Source: Tridacna crocea (Eukaryota > Mollusca > Bivalvia > Cardiida > Cardiidae). Taken from it: a DNA stretch of 64,000 nucleotides. The notes under the pieces were generated by a model that was not told where the DNA came from, made no database searches, and saw nothing but the letters and a program-made list of their open reading frames with translations. Location: the NCBI GenBank assembly GCA_943736015.1, contig OX031064.1, forward strand, positions 32,611,361-32,675,360, given 5' to 3'. Both the position numbers and the translations under genes were made by a program. Of this stretch, positions 32,829 through 42,590 are shown piece after piece. The first letter of the stretch is position 1, and each line of letters begins with the position of its first letter.

Positions 32829-34111
32829 TTAATTCTTGATACTTTGGTCTCAAATTCTGTTCAATTAATTGATACAGTACTTGATACTTGGATCTGAAAT
32901 TCTGTTCAATGAATACAGTTCTTGAAACTCAGTCCAATGAGAACAGCTCTGAATATTTTGGTCTCAAATTCTGTCTAATGAATACATTTTTGATACTTTG
33001 GTCTCAAATTCTGAAAATTAATAGTTCTTGATACTTCAGTCTAAAATTCTGAAAATTAATATTGTTCTTGATACTTTGGTCACAAATTCTGTTCAATAAA
33101 CTCAATTCTAAATACTTTTGTGTCAAATTCAGAACAATGAATACAGCTCTGGATAATTCAGTCTCAAGTTCTGTAAAATTGATACAGCCCTGAATACTTT
33201 GGTCTCAAATTCTGTACAATGAATACTTCGCTGGATACTTTGGTCCATTTCTGTACAATGAATATATTTTTTGATACTTTGGTCTAGATTTCTTTCAGTG
33301 AAATATTTTTTGATACTTTAGTCACAAGTTCTGTGCAATGATTACAGTTCTGAATACATTGGTCTCAAATTCTGTAAAATGAAAGCAGCTCTGAATAGTA
33401 TGGTCTCGAATTCTGTACAATGAATGCAGCTCTGTATCCTGTTGTCTGAAATTCTTTGCAATAAATACAGTTCTGGATACTTTGGTCTCAAATTCTGTGA
33501 ATGAATACAGCTCTGAATACTTTGGTCTCAAAATCTGTTCAATGAATACAGTCTGTTTGGTTTTCAAATTCTGCACAGTGAATACTGCTCTGATTACTTT
33601 GGTATCAAATTCTTTAAGATTTATACAATTCTTGATACTTTGGTCTCAAATTCTGTACAATGAATACAGTTCTTGATACTTTGGTCTCAAATTTTGTTTA
33701 TTTAATACAGTTCTTGATACTTTGGTCTCAAATTCTGTACAGTGAATACAGTTCTTGATACTTTGGGCTCAAATTCTGTACAATGGATACAGTTCTTGAT
33801 ACTTTGGTCACAAAATCTGTACAATGAATACAGTTTTTGATATTTTGGTCTCAAAATCTGTACAATCAATACAGTTTTTGATACTTTGGTCTCAAAATCT
33901 GTACAAACAATACAGTTTTTGATACCTTGGTCTCAAAATCTGTGTAATGAATATGGTTCTTGATTCTTTGGTCTCAAATTCTGTTCATTAAATACAGATT
34001 CTTATTCTTTGGTCATAGCTTTTGTTCAGTGAGTACAGTTTATGACACTTTGATCTCCAATTCTGTTCAGTGAATGCATTTTGTGATACTTTGATCTTAA
34101 ATTCTGTAAAA
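32829..34111. repeat. 41-bp minisatellite, about 31 copies
   Basis: Units of TACAGTTCTTGATACTTTGG, TCTCAAATTCTGTACAATGA, A fill about 1.28 kb with 5-25% divergence between units. It follows the G element and ends 130 bp before the HEAT exon at 34240. Confidence 0.92.
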
Positions 34112-34239
34112 CACTATTCAATGGAGCGATTATTCACTTCACATGATTTAATGAGGTTTATTCAGAGGCTTTTCCTTCAAATTTGTCCTAAATGTATTGG
34201 CTTCAAATCAAGTCTGAATCATTTTATTTGTATTTTCAG

Positions 34240-34429
34240 CATTAGGAAGAATTGGTTTAATAACAGAACAGATAGTAGATTGTCTTCTTTGGGCTGTTAG
34301 ATATGAGGAAAACCCAGGTGTGAGGGCGGAGGCATGTCACACGCTGAAGGTATTGGAGGTTAAGACAGAGGAAGTGGCAGATGTAATACAGGACAGATTT
34401 TTGGTAGAGTCTAACCCAGTGGTCAGAGA
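34240..34429 (+). CDS. HEAT-repeat protein, internal exon (HEATR4-like)
   Basis: Internal coding exon. The acceptor is a TTTTCAG ending at 34239 and the donor is GA|GTAAGTG at 34430. It enters with two bases completing a split codon and leaves in phase 2. It encodes about 62 residues, including LLWAVRYEENPGVRAEACHT, a classic HEAT helix pair with the conserved Pro-x-Val-Arg and Ala-Cys-His-x-Leu spacing, followed by VESNPVVRE, the start of another HEAT helix. HEAT repeats form alpha-solenoids that bind other proteins; no catalytic role is expected. The pattern resembles the C-terminal HEAT region of animal HEATR4; this is from memory of the family, not a database search. It joins in frame to the exon at 36082. 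Confidence 0.85.
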
Positions 34430-34447
34430 GTAAGTGTCTTTCCTATC

Positions 34448-34841
34448 CTAACCCTTAGGCTGATAAGCGCAACTCACTGACCTTTTGTAAATCGAGATCA
34501 GGGCCTGTATTCACCAACCATTCTTGAGAGTATTTTTTGTCTAATCCTCAGGAAATTTCTACAACTGAAAGTAACAGAACTTCTGATTGGCAAAACCAAA
34601 TGGTTTAGCTAAACCAAATGGTTTAGCCAATCAGAATTTCTGTTACCTTGAACTGTAGAAAACTTTGGAGAATAAGACTGAGAATATTCTTAAGAATGGG
34701 TGATGAATACGTACCCAGACTGCACTGCACACAAAGCCTGATCTTGGATCTACACTGTCCAATAAGCAGATATCTTTCTGAAGAAAAAGAACTTAGAACT
34801 ACAATTTTTTTTTATTTCTTATTTAGCACTATAAGGGTTAA
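34448..34841. mobile_element. F element split by a B foldback
   Basis: AACCCTTAGGCTGATAAGCG to GATCA, then the B element, then AGACTGCACTGCACAC to CACTATAAGGGTTAA. Confidence 0.8.
34501..34716. mobile_element. B foldback element nested in F
   Basis: GGGCCTGTATTCACCAACC to GGGTGATGAATACGTACCC; the centre has a duplicated AAACCAAATGGTTTAGC. Confidence 0.88.
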
Positions 34842-34842
34842 C

Positions 34843-35072
34843 TTAACCATATTAACACACAATCCCTACTTCTGATGACCCTGAGAAAGAAGCTTTTAGA
34901 AAGCAATGTGGGAAAAGGAGAAAATGCTGATAACCAGCATTTTCTCCTTTTCCCACAATGTTTTCTTCTCTTCGCAAAACAAATTTCAAATTTTGAGTCA
35001 CTTTTTTTTTATCGTCTGCAAATGCTTTCGATTTGGATAAGCGTAAAATATTGTTGTTTGGTAATGAGTGAA
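34843..35072 (+). mobile_element. TTAA-hairpin MITE
   Basis: TTAACCATATTAACACACAA; core GGAGAAAATGCTGATAACC; right end TGGTAATGAGTG. Confidence 0.85.
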
Positions 35073-35284
35073 AAGCACAAGATAAACCCAACAGACACTT
35101 TTAGTCAGGAAATAAGCCTAGAAATAAGACCACCTTCATAATTGAGTCATGCCCTGCGCAGGAATACATGAGTTTTCTGTATGTCTAGGGACCAAGCTAA
35201 CTCATGATTAACTTGGTGGTTGAAAGTGAATACCATGGCTCCATAAGTGTATGATGGCTTGCTTGATGCCAAGGATTATAAAGT

Positions 35285-35479
35285 GGTGTCCGTGGTCATG
35301 AAGTAGAGCGTCGGCCTCATAACCTAAAGGTCCTGAGTTCAATATCCAGGAGTGGGTGTCAAGTTTGGGATTTTTCATTGGCCCACACATTTGGCGCGAG
35401 TAATGTTGTAGTTCCCAGGAAGCAGAATCGAGAGAGATTAGTATAAGTTGCAAGCACTTGTTTCTCAATTGATGTAAAA
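35285..35479 (+). mobile_element. tRNA-derived SINE
   Basis: GTCATGAAGTAGAGCGTCGG (A-box region), GAGTTCAATATCCAGG (B-box-like), body TGGGTGTCAAGTTTGG, tail GAGAGAGATTAGTATAAG and CTTGTTTCTCAATTGATG. Same family as 39897-40320 and 4681-4763. Confidence 0.75.
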
Positions 35480-35655
35480 GAAATTTTCTCCTTTTCCCAC
35501 AGTGTTTTTTAACCTTCCCAGAACAAATTTCAATTTTTCAGTCACCTTTATTTTGTTGTCTGCAAATGCTTTAAATTTGAACCAGTCTACACAATGTTTT
35601 TGAAAGGCTTCTTTATAGGGGTTGTTAAAAGACGGGATTGTGTGGCTAAGAAATA
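35480..35655. mobile_element. Rearranged TTAA-hairpin MITE
   Basis: One core arm, a right end (TTGTTGTCTGCAAATGC), then directly an inverted left end (AAAAGACGGGATTGTGTGG). Confidence 0.65.
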
Positions 35656-35671
35656 ATCTTCTTTCTATTGT

Positions 35672-36020
35672 GGTTTTTTATTCAATAAACCACAGTTGTG
35701 AGTCATGAGGCACAATATATAATCCACAAGGGTGATAGCAGGAGTGGTTTATTCATTGCACCTTGTAATTCACAACTTGGTTTATTGAATGATAAACCAC
35801 GATTGAACGAAGATTATTAATATGGCCAATTCTTAAAGAAAGGAAAACAAGTTCAAACTTGGAGTAAAAACGCGGATGAATATTATGTTCCATTAAATAA
35901 CTCATTCATTGAATGACATCACTTGATATAGAATGACGTCACTCTACATGGATTGTCGCAGATTTTAGCATGCTTTCCTTGCACGGTGTGTATAGAACCA
36001 AATTCGCTTGTCATGTTAGA
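35672..36020. repeat. H repeat, copy 2 (uninterrupted)
   Basis: GGTTTTTTATTCAATAAACC, TCAAACTTGGAGTAAAAACG, TTGATATAGAATGACGTCAC; serves as the empty-site reference for copy 1 at 4543. Ends about 60 bp before the exon at 36082. Confidence 0.85.
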
Positions 36021-36081
36021 ATAATGAGTTAACCAGCTCAAATTTCTTTTTCCAAGACTGTCAGTACTTTGAAAATTGCAG

Positions 36082-36277
36082 GGAGCTAGCTTCCACACTG
36101 AACATGTTTGACATCAGTGCCACAGAAGACATGGATATGGTGGCCCAAATTAAGAAAGAGGTGAAGAAGTTATGTACTCGCAACATCATTGCTGAACAAA
36201 TAGACATGAACGAACAAGAAGATGATCGCAGGCAGAATCTAGCCCGGATGATTTATAAGTCAGAAAAAGATATGAGG
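36082..36277 (+). CDS. HEAT-repeat protein, next exon
   Basis: Follows the 34240 exon in phase: its first base completes the Glu codon split at 34429. The acceptor is TTGCAG and the donor GTAGGA is weak. It encodes about 66 residues: ELASTLNMFDIS, an ATEDMDMVAQIKKEVKKLC helix, and a charged stretch with NEQEDDRRQNLARMIY. This is the end of the HEAT solenoid and the start of a charged, probably helical tail. A hairpin-ended tandem-repeat element begins about 35 bp downstream in the intron (36312). Confidence 0.8.
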
Positions 36278-36311
36278 GTAGGAAATTCTTACTGGTTGCA
36301 GCGTAATGCAT

Positions 36312-38002
36312 TTTTAGCTCACCTGAGCATGAAGTGCTCAGAGTGAGCTATTGTGATAGTGCTGTGTCCGTCGTCCGTCGACAACTTTTTACCTTGTGTA
36401 TACTCTAGAGGCCACAGTTTTTCATCCGATACTCATGAAACTTGGTCAGCATGTTTGGCTCGATGAAATCTCTGACAAGTTTGAAAATGGCTCATGTCGG
36501 GTAAAAAACTAGGTCATTAGGTCAAATCTTAGAAAAACCTTGTGTACACTCTAGTGGCCACATTTTCAGTCGGACACATGAAACTTGGTTAGAATGTTTG
36601 GTTCGATATTTCAGACAAGGTTGAAAATGGGCCTGTCGGCCAAAAACTAGGTCACTAGGTCAAATCTAGAAAAACCTTTTGTATGCTCTAGAGGCTACAG
36701 TTTTAGTCCAATACTCATGAAACTTGGTCAGAATGTTTGCCTCGATGACATCTCAGACAAGTTTGAAAATGGCTCATGTTGGGTCAAAAACTAGGTCACT
36801 AGGTCAAATCTTAGAAAAACCATGTGTACGCTCTAGTGGCAACATTTTCAGTCCAACACTCATGAAACTTGGTCAGAATGTTTGCCTCAATGATATCTAA
36901 GACACGGTTAAGATGGGCATGTCGGGCAAAAACTAGGTCACTAGGTCAGATCTTAGAAAAACCTTTTGTATGCTCTAGAGGACACCATTTTCAGTCCGAT
37001 ACTCATGAAACTTGGTCAGAATGTTTGCCTCGATGACATCTTCGACAAACTCGAAACTGGGTCATGTCGGGTCAAAAACTAGGTCACTAGGTCAAATCTT
37101 AGAAAAACCTTGTGTATGCTCTAGAGGCACATTTCAGTCCAAAACTCTTGAATCAGAAAGTTTGTCTTCATGATATCTTGGATGAGTTTGAAAATGAATC
37201 ATGTCGAGTCGAATACTAGTTCACCAGGTCAAATGTTAGAAAAACCTTTTGTTCGCTCTAGAGGCCACATTTTCAGTCTATGTTTGTCTTGATGATATCT
37301 CGGACGATTTAAAACTGGGTCATGTTGGGTCAAAAACTAGGTTACCAGGTCAAATCTTAGAAAAACCTTGTATACGCTCTGGAAGCCACATTTTCAGTCC
37401 AACACTCTTGAAAATTGGTCAGAATGTTTGCCTTGATAATATCTTTGATGAGTTTGAAAATGGGTCATGTTTGGTCAAAAACTAGGCCAATAAGTCAAAT
37501 ATTATAAAAACCTTGTGTATGCTCTGGAGGACAGATTTTCAGTCTGATACTCCTGAAACTTGTTCATAATGTTTGTCTTGGTGATACCTTTAATGACTTT
37601 GAAAATGGGTCATGTAGAGTGTAAAACTACGTCACTGGGTCAAATATTTGAAAAACCTTGTGTACACTCTAGAGGCCACATTTTCTGCCTGATACTCTTC
37701 AAACTTGGTCAGAATGTTTAATTTGGTGATGTCTCAAAAGAGTTTGATAATGGGTAATTGTCGGGTCCAAAACTAGGTCACTTGGTCAGATCTTAGAAAA
37801 ACCTTTTCTGTAGAGGCCACATTTTCAGTCCAGTACTCATGAAACTTGGTCAGAATGTTTGTCTTATTGATATCTCAGAAGTGGTTGATAACGGGTAATG
37901 TCTGATAAAAAACTAGGACAGTGAAAAACTAGATTGAAAATGGTTCATGTTTAGTCAATAGACTCAGATGAGCGATTTCAGGGCCATCATGGCCCTCTTG
38001 TT
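36312..38002 (+). mobile_element. G-type element with about 150-bp tandem units
   Basis: TTTAGCTCACCTGAGCATGA start hairpin; GGGCCATCATGGCCCTCTTG end hairpin. The body is about 11 units of TTTTCAGTCCGATACTCATG, AAACTTGGTCAGAATGTTTG, AAAACTAGGTCACTAGGTCA. The unit sequence is unrelated to that of the 31433 element although the ends are alike. Confidence 0.85.
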
Positions 38003-38040
38003 TTCTACCAGTTACCAACCTATCTGGTGTTTCAGTGACA

Positions 38041-38067
38041 CCCCCCCCCCCCCCCCCCCCCCCCCCC
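38041..38067 (+). repeat. Poly(C) tract of 27
   Basis: Uninterrupted C run in the gap between a G-type element and a truncated MITE; the opposite strand is G27. Confidence 0.95.
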
Positions 38068-38210
38068 AAGAAGCTTTTGAAACATTCTAGGTAAAGGAGA
38101 AAATTCTGGCAACCAGCATCTTCTCCTTTACGAGCAATACCCTCTACCCATTCAAAGACAAAATCAGTCATTTGAGCATTATTTGATTTGTCAGCTGTAA
38201 ATGCTTTCTG
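38068..38210 (+). mobile_element. TTAA-hairpin MITE, truncated both ends
   Basis: GGTAAAGGAGAAAATTCTGG, AACCAGCATCTTCTCC; right end cut by the G-type fragment. Confidence 0.65.
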
Positions 38211-38400
38211 TTTAGCTCACCTGAGCACAACATGTTCAAGGGGAGCTCTTAGCATCTCACTGTTTCCGCTGTGCGGTATGCCTCATTTGTCGTGTGGCGT
38301 CAACAATTCCTTAAACATCTTCTCCTCCTAAATCTCTTAGCCTATTTGGACCAAACATGGCTGGAATGTTCCATGGGAGGTCCTCTGTAAAAATTGTAAA
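38211..38400 (+). mobile_element. G-type element, 5' fragment
   Basis: TTTAGCTCACCTGAGCACAA and TCAACAATTCCTTAAACATC only. Confidence 0.65.
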
Positions 38401-38425
38401 AACACATTAAAGTTTTAGAAAATGA

Positions 38426-38648
38426 TTTGACTCTATACTACACAATCCCGACTTTTAACAACCCTGAGATAGAAAGCCTTTGAAAACATTGTGGGAAAAG
38501 AAGAACATGCTTGTAACCTGCATTTTCTCCTTTTCCCACAATGTTTTCTACCCTTTCCAAATAAAATTTCAAGTTTTGATTCACATTTATTTTGTCGTCT
38601 GCAAATGCTTTCCATTTGGACGATATCATAGTTTTTGTTTCTGGTGAG
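38426..38648 (+). mobile_element. TTAA-hairpin MITE
   Basis: CTACACAATCCCGACTTTTA; core GGGAAAAGAAGAACATGC; right end GTCGTCTGCAAATGCTTTCC. Confidence 0.8.
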
Positions 38649-38649
38649 G

Positions 38650-39110
38650 GCTATGACCTCACAACAGACAACCCTCACTTATTAAACATGACCTATTAGT
38701 TTTCGAAAGAAAAGGGGATATTTATTTATAAAACATGAAGACAAAATTGTGCTTTATTATTGCAATTGGTGGATATCAAAAGAACATTTTCAGTAATGAA
38801 AACTTGTTTTATATTTTTTAACTGATGTAAAATAACTGCTTTCAAAAAATTCGGTGGAGTAAACAGTGGATATGTGGTGCTACATATGCAAATGAGGTAT
38901 TTTACTGATTACCACAGTATCATTGATGGGTTGTACCAACGAGTATGATTATTCATAGACTACTTATGGCAATCCTAGGATTACTTCTGGTGATATTAAA
39001 ACTTGTCAGATTACCTCGGAAAAACTTTTTTAAAAAGAAGGTATTGAAGATAAGAAAGATCCCGGATTAACAGAGCAGTTTTCTCACAAGGCAACCATCT
39101 TGCCTTTGAC
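38650..39110. other. No gene or repeat recognised
   Basis: Intronic by position, AT-rich, without hairpins. Confidence 0.4.
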
Positions 39111-39338
39111 TAAACCCTTTACCCCATAAGGCATTTCTATGGCATCTCTAATTGACCCTAAATGACAGCAAGGATGAAGCGGTTTCTTATGTGTAAATGA
39201 CACCAATTAATAGCATAGAAAACATTGTGACAAAAGGTGAAATTGCTCGTCATGAGCAATTTCACCTTTGCCACAATGTTTTTCAAAGGCTCCTACAAGC
39301 AATGTGTAGAAATGAATATCTATGGGGTAAAGGGTTAA
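39111..39338 (+). mobile_element. TTAA-hairpin MITE, subfamily 2
   Basis: ACCCCATAAGGCATTTCTAT; core GGTGAAATTGCTCGTCATGA, GCAATTTCACC; GGGGTAAAGGGTTAA. Confidence 0.88.
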
Positions 39339-39896
39339 CTGGTCAAAAGTATCATTGTCATCCTTGAAAAGTTCTACATCATCTAACCATTATTTGTCAC
39401 ACCCACCCTCAAGGGACGTTAAATAGACATAATACTGTGTTTCCTTAGGAATTAGTATATCACAGAAGCATAATGCCATGATTTCTGTGCTTTCTATTTT
39501 TATGTCTTCTTGGTGAAAGTGTAAATCCACTTTTATTCCAAAGCAGTATTAATACTAATGACCTTAAGCCCGGTTACAACATGAATTCTTTCTTCTAACA
39601 TTTTATTACAACAGTCTCAGCTAGGGTCATGCCTTAGGTAATTAATTTATTGCCAGTTTTATATTCTGACCAAGAGGCAATGGAGCAATAAAATGTAACA
39701 GCAGCCTGTCACTAACTAGTCTTTTAGTACCTTGTGTAAGTCTGTAGGTATAACTCTTTACCAAACAATCCCTGGTTTTCATGACCCTATGTAAGAAGCC
39801 TTCTGAAAACATTGTTGGAAAAGTAGAAAATGCTGATAACCACAGTGCTGTTTTCCCTTCCCAAAACAACTTTCAAATTCTGAATTTGGTGTGGTG

Positions 39897-40320
39897 GGGT
39901 TGTGAGGTAGAGCGTCGGCCTCGTAACCATAAAGTCCGGAGTTTAATACCCAGGAGTGGGTGTCAAGTTTGGAATTTGTCATTGTTCCACACATTCTGCA
40001 TAAATACTGGGGCCACATTCACCAACCATTCTTAGGAGCGTTCTTGATCTTATTCTCCAGAAATTTCTACATTTGTAAGTAACACAACTTCTGATTGGCT
40101 AAACAGAATCTGATTGGCTAAACCATTCGGTTTAGCCAATCAGAAGTTGTGTTACTTACAAAATTGGAAATCTTTGGAGAATAAGACAAAGAACATTCTC
40201 AAGGATGGTTGCTGAATACGAGCCATGGTGTAATTCCTAAGAAACAGAACCAAGAGAGATTAGTACAAGATGTAAGAACTTGTTTCTCAATCGATGCAAA
40301 ATAAATATGTTTAAACTAAA
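39897..40320 (+). mobile_element. tRNA-derived SINE, middle of a triple nest
   Basis: TGAGGTAGAGCGTCGGCC, GAGTTTAATACCCAGGAG, TGGGTGTCAAGTTTGG; interrupted at 40009; tail from 40226 (AACCAAGAGAGATTAGTACA, AAATAAATATGTTTAAACT). Confidence 0.8.
40009..40224. mobile_element. B foldback, innermost of a triple nest
   Basis: GGGCCACATTCACCAACC to GGTTGCTGAATACGAGCC; the centre carries a duplicated GATTGGCTAAAC. Confidence 0.88.
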
Positions 40321-40405
40321 TTTTTGAGTTGCATAAATTTGGTCGTCTGCAACTACTTTCAATATGGACAAGTCTAAGATTACGTGTATGTTGTTTAGTA
40401 GAGAG

Positions 40406-40447
40406 TTAACCCTTTGCCACACAATTCTGACTTTTAACAACTCCTGA
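40406..40447 (+). mobile_element. TTAA-hairpin MITE, left end
   Basis: TTAACCCTTTGCCACACAAT, cut by a SINE. A possible right end (GATGTCTAAAATTTTGTTGT) lies near 40916-40935. Confidence 0.65.
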
Positions 40448-40865
40448 GGGCTCCTGCATAGCTTAGTGGTAAAGCGTAGGACTTGTTACCTGGAGGCCCT
40501 GTTTGAACTTCACAAGAAATATTGGGGTTTTCATGGGAGTGTCATTTGGCAACAACACTTAACCCTTTACCAAACAATCCAGGGTTTCAACGACCCTTGG
40601 AAAGAAGCCTTTTGAAAACATTGTGGAAAAGGTAGAAAATGATGGTAACCAGGACAAATATACAGTAAGAAGGACAAATTCCAGCTTTTGAGCCAACTTT
40701 AAGTTGTTGTCTGCAAATGTTTTCAATTTGAAGCTAATACTTTGTTGTTTGGTAAAGAGTTAGGAATCCTAGCTCAAAACTGGTGAAATCCAGGGCATAC
40801 AATATGTGAACTCTTGCAGTGATGTAACTGAAATAATGTTGAAAGGAGCATAAATCATCACAGAT
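40448..40865 (+). mobile_element. tRNA-derived SINE, split by a MITE
   Basis: CATAGCTTAGTGGTAAAGCG is a good A box. The body stops at 40558 and a SINE tail (GCAGTGATGTAACTGAAATA, ATGTTGAAAGG) continues from 40763. Confidence 0.6.
40559..40762 (+). mobile_element. TTAA-hairpin MITE nested in a SINE
   Basis: TTAACCCTTTACCAAACAAT to GGTAAAGAGTTA; one core arm partly lost. Confidence 0.8.
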
Positions 40866-40944
40866 ACCTACACTATTTGCTCTTGTCTTTATGTGGATGA
40901 GTGGATAAAATATTGATGTCTAAAATTTTGTTGTCAGGAAAAAA

Positions 40945-41400
40945 GTTGATTCTTTCTCACATAATCCATCAAGTTTCAACAACCCTCATTGAAAGAAATA
41001 TTTCCAAAAACATTGTAGGAAAAGGAGGAAACACCATTTTCTCCTTTTCCCAAAATGTTTCTACTTTTTGAATGCCAAAAGGGTTGTGTTATGTTATGGC
41101 CCAGGCCATCCATAACAGGTTTCTTTGGAATAACTTCTAGTTTTATGCCACAATGAATCTCTATGATGTGTACATGTTGTGCATGTGACTCTTAAAATTT
41201 TGTATCTGCAGGTGCTCTAGATTTTAACCCATTTCACTTATAAGCCCTTTTGGGTGTATATGCGCGGCTTTGTGAAGCTCTTGTTCAAGAAACCATACAT
41301 CGTTTGCCTCACATGTGATTTTCGTTTGCGTCAAATATAATTTGTCATCTGCAAATTTTCTCAAATTGGACATGTAGAAAACTCTCCTGTTTTGTAAAAA
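40945..41400 (+). mobile_element. TTAA-hairpin MITE split by a J repeat
   Basis: GGAAAAGGAGGAAACACC, ATTTTCTCCTTTTCCC; interrupted about 41071-41325; right end TTTGTCATCTGCAAATTTTC. Confidence 0.6.
41080..41325. repeat. J repeat, copy 1
   Basis: TTATGTTATGGCC, CCACAATGAAT, ATGATGTGTA, CCATTTCACTTATAAGCCC, GTGAAGCTCTTGTT; shared with 48045-48295. Confidence 0.7.
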
Positions 41401-41587
41401 TATCTCTTTCCCTGTATATCAGTTTTACTGTTTGTCAAATGTTTGTCAACTTTTCACATTTTTTTGTCATGTCTTCCTTTCCTGCGTTTTCCATTATATC
41501 TTTCTACCTTTTATTTCCTCTTCTTTATATATATACATGTATATCTCTCTCTTTCTTTCTCTCTTTCTTTACCTCAATACCAAGTAG

Positions 41588-41743
41588 CAGCAACATAAGG
41601 AAAGGAGAAAAAGCCATTACAGATTGAATGCTTATAAAATCAAACTGAAAAATCATCATCTACATATGATGGCCAGTAATTACAGAATTACTGAAAATCG
41701 TAAAGCTCCACAGCACTGCTTTGAAACATGGGAAGCTAAGAGA
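41588..41743 (+). CDS. HEAT-repeat protein, basic linker exon
   Basis: A 52-codon open stretch between a long CT-rich tract ending AAGTAG (41587) and a strong donor AGA|GTATGT. It starts and ends in phase 0, as the exons on either side require. It encodes a basic segment with YRLNAYKIKLKNHHLH and ending APQHCFETWEAKR. It contains no stop and differs in composition from the surrounding intron. An alternative acceptor three bases downstream (CAG at 41590) would drop one Gln. A palindromic TTAA element starts only 11 bp after the donor. Assignment to this gene rests on phase and position. Confidence 0.65.
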
Positions 41744-41754
41744 GTATGTAACCT

Positions 41755-41982
41755 TTAACCCTTTCCCAAACGACAAATTTTACACTCTTCCAAACTCAAA
41801 GAGTTTGCAGACGACAATTTCAAATTTGATAAAAATGGCAGAAAGTTCTCCAAATGAGTAGAAAACACTTTGGGAAAAGGAGAAATTGCTCGTTACGAGC
41901 AATTTCTCCTTTTCCCACAGTGTTTTCAAAAGACTTGTACTCCAAACACGTAAATACACGGGCTTGTTTGGGAAAGGGTTAA
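41755..41982. mobile_element. TTAA-hairpin MITE, subfamily 3 core
   Basis: TTAACCCTTTCCCAAACGAC to GTTTGGGAAAGGGTTAA; core GGGAAAAGGAGAAATTGCTC, then GTTAC, GAGCAATTTCTCC. Starts 11 bp after an exon donor. Confidence 0.9.
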
Positions 41983-42165
41983 CCCTTTACCACACAATTC
42001 TGACTTTTAATTCCCCTATGAAAGAAGCCTTCTGAAAACATTGTCGGTTTCCCACATTGTTTTCTTCCCTTCCTGAATCAAATTTCATTTTATTAATCAC
42101 CTTTATTTTGTCATCTGCTTTTAATTTTGACCAGTCCAAAATTTTGTTGTTTGGTAAAGAGTTAA
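41979..42165 (+). mobile_element. TTAA-hairpin MITE without its palindrome
   Basis: Shares TTAA 41979-41982 with the previous copy. ACATTGTCGG is joined directly to TTTCCCACATTGTT, so the central palindrome is missing. Confidence 0.88.
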
Positions 42166-42199
42166 GAAATGACCCATGAATTTACAAACTTCATGAAAC

Positions 42200-42370
42200 A
42201 GAGTTAAAAAGAAAATTATGGGGGAGGGAGGAGAAAATGCTGGCAATACTTGAAATAAACCCTTCACTGAACAAGTTTTCAATAAAAATGAGTTTTTGAA
42301 AACAATGTGAGAGAAGGAGAAAATGCTGGTAACCAGCTCTTTCACATTTTCACACAATATTTTCTATCCT
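42200..42370. mobile_element. Decayed TTAA-hairpin MITE pieces
   Basis: GGAGGAGAAAATGCTGGC and GAGAAGGAGAAAATGCTGG, CAGCTCTTTCACATTTTC. Confidence 0.5.
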
Positions 42371-42480
42371 ATCATCATTTGACCTAAATAGCATCATATT
42401 GTTTTATGAAAAGTCATAATGTGTTCACTTTGGTTTAGTACAGAAAATTATTCAAACTCTTATTCCATGCTTATTATCAG

Positions 42481-42590
42481 TACCAGTTTGGTTTTTAAGC
42501 AATTCAAAAGTTGTGTTACTTTCAAGTTCAGAAAATCTTGGAGAATAAGATGAAGAATGTTCCTAAGAATGGTTCCTGATACACTACAAA
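42481..42590. mobile_element. B foldback, one arm
   Basis: GTTGTGTTACTTTCAAGTTC, GAGAATAAGATGAAGAATG, AAGAATGGTTCCTGATAC. Confidence 0.6.

Larger units (their letters stand above)
39751..40409 (+). mobile_element. TTAA-hairpin MITE, outermost of a triple nest
   Basis: CTCTTTACCAAACAATCCC to about 39896, then SINE plus B element, then TTTTTGAGTTGCATAAATTT, GTCGTCTGCAACTACTTTCA, GTAGAGAGTTAA. Confidence 0.85.

Noticed and set aside
32829-34111. Regular 41-bp repeats as a CRISPR array
   Set aside because: There are no distinct spacers, the whole unit repeats, and the genome is eukaryotic.
40448-40560. tRNA genes at the A/B-box-like sites (also 35285, 39897, 44442, 13075)
   Set aside because: The acceptor and anticodon stems do not pair and the sequences continue into SINE bodies.
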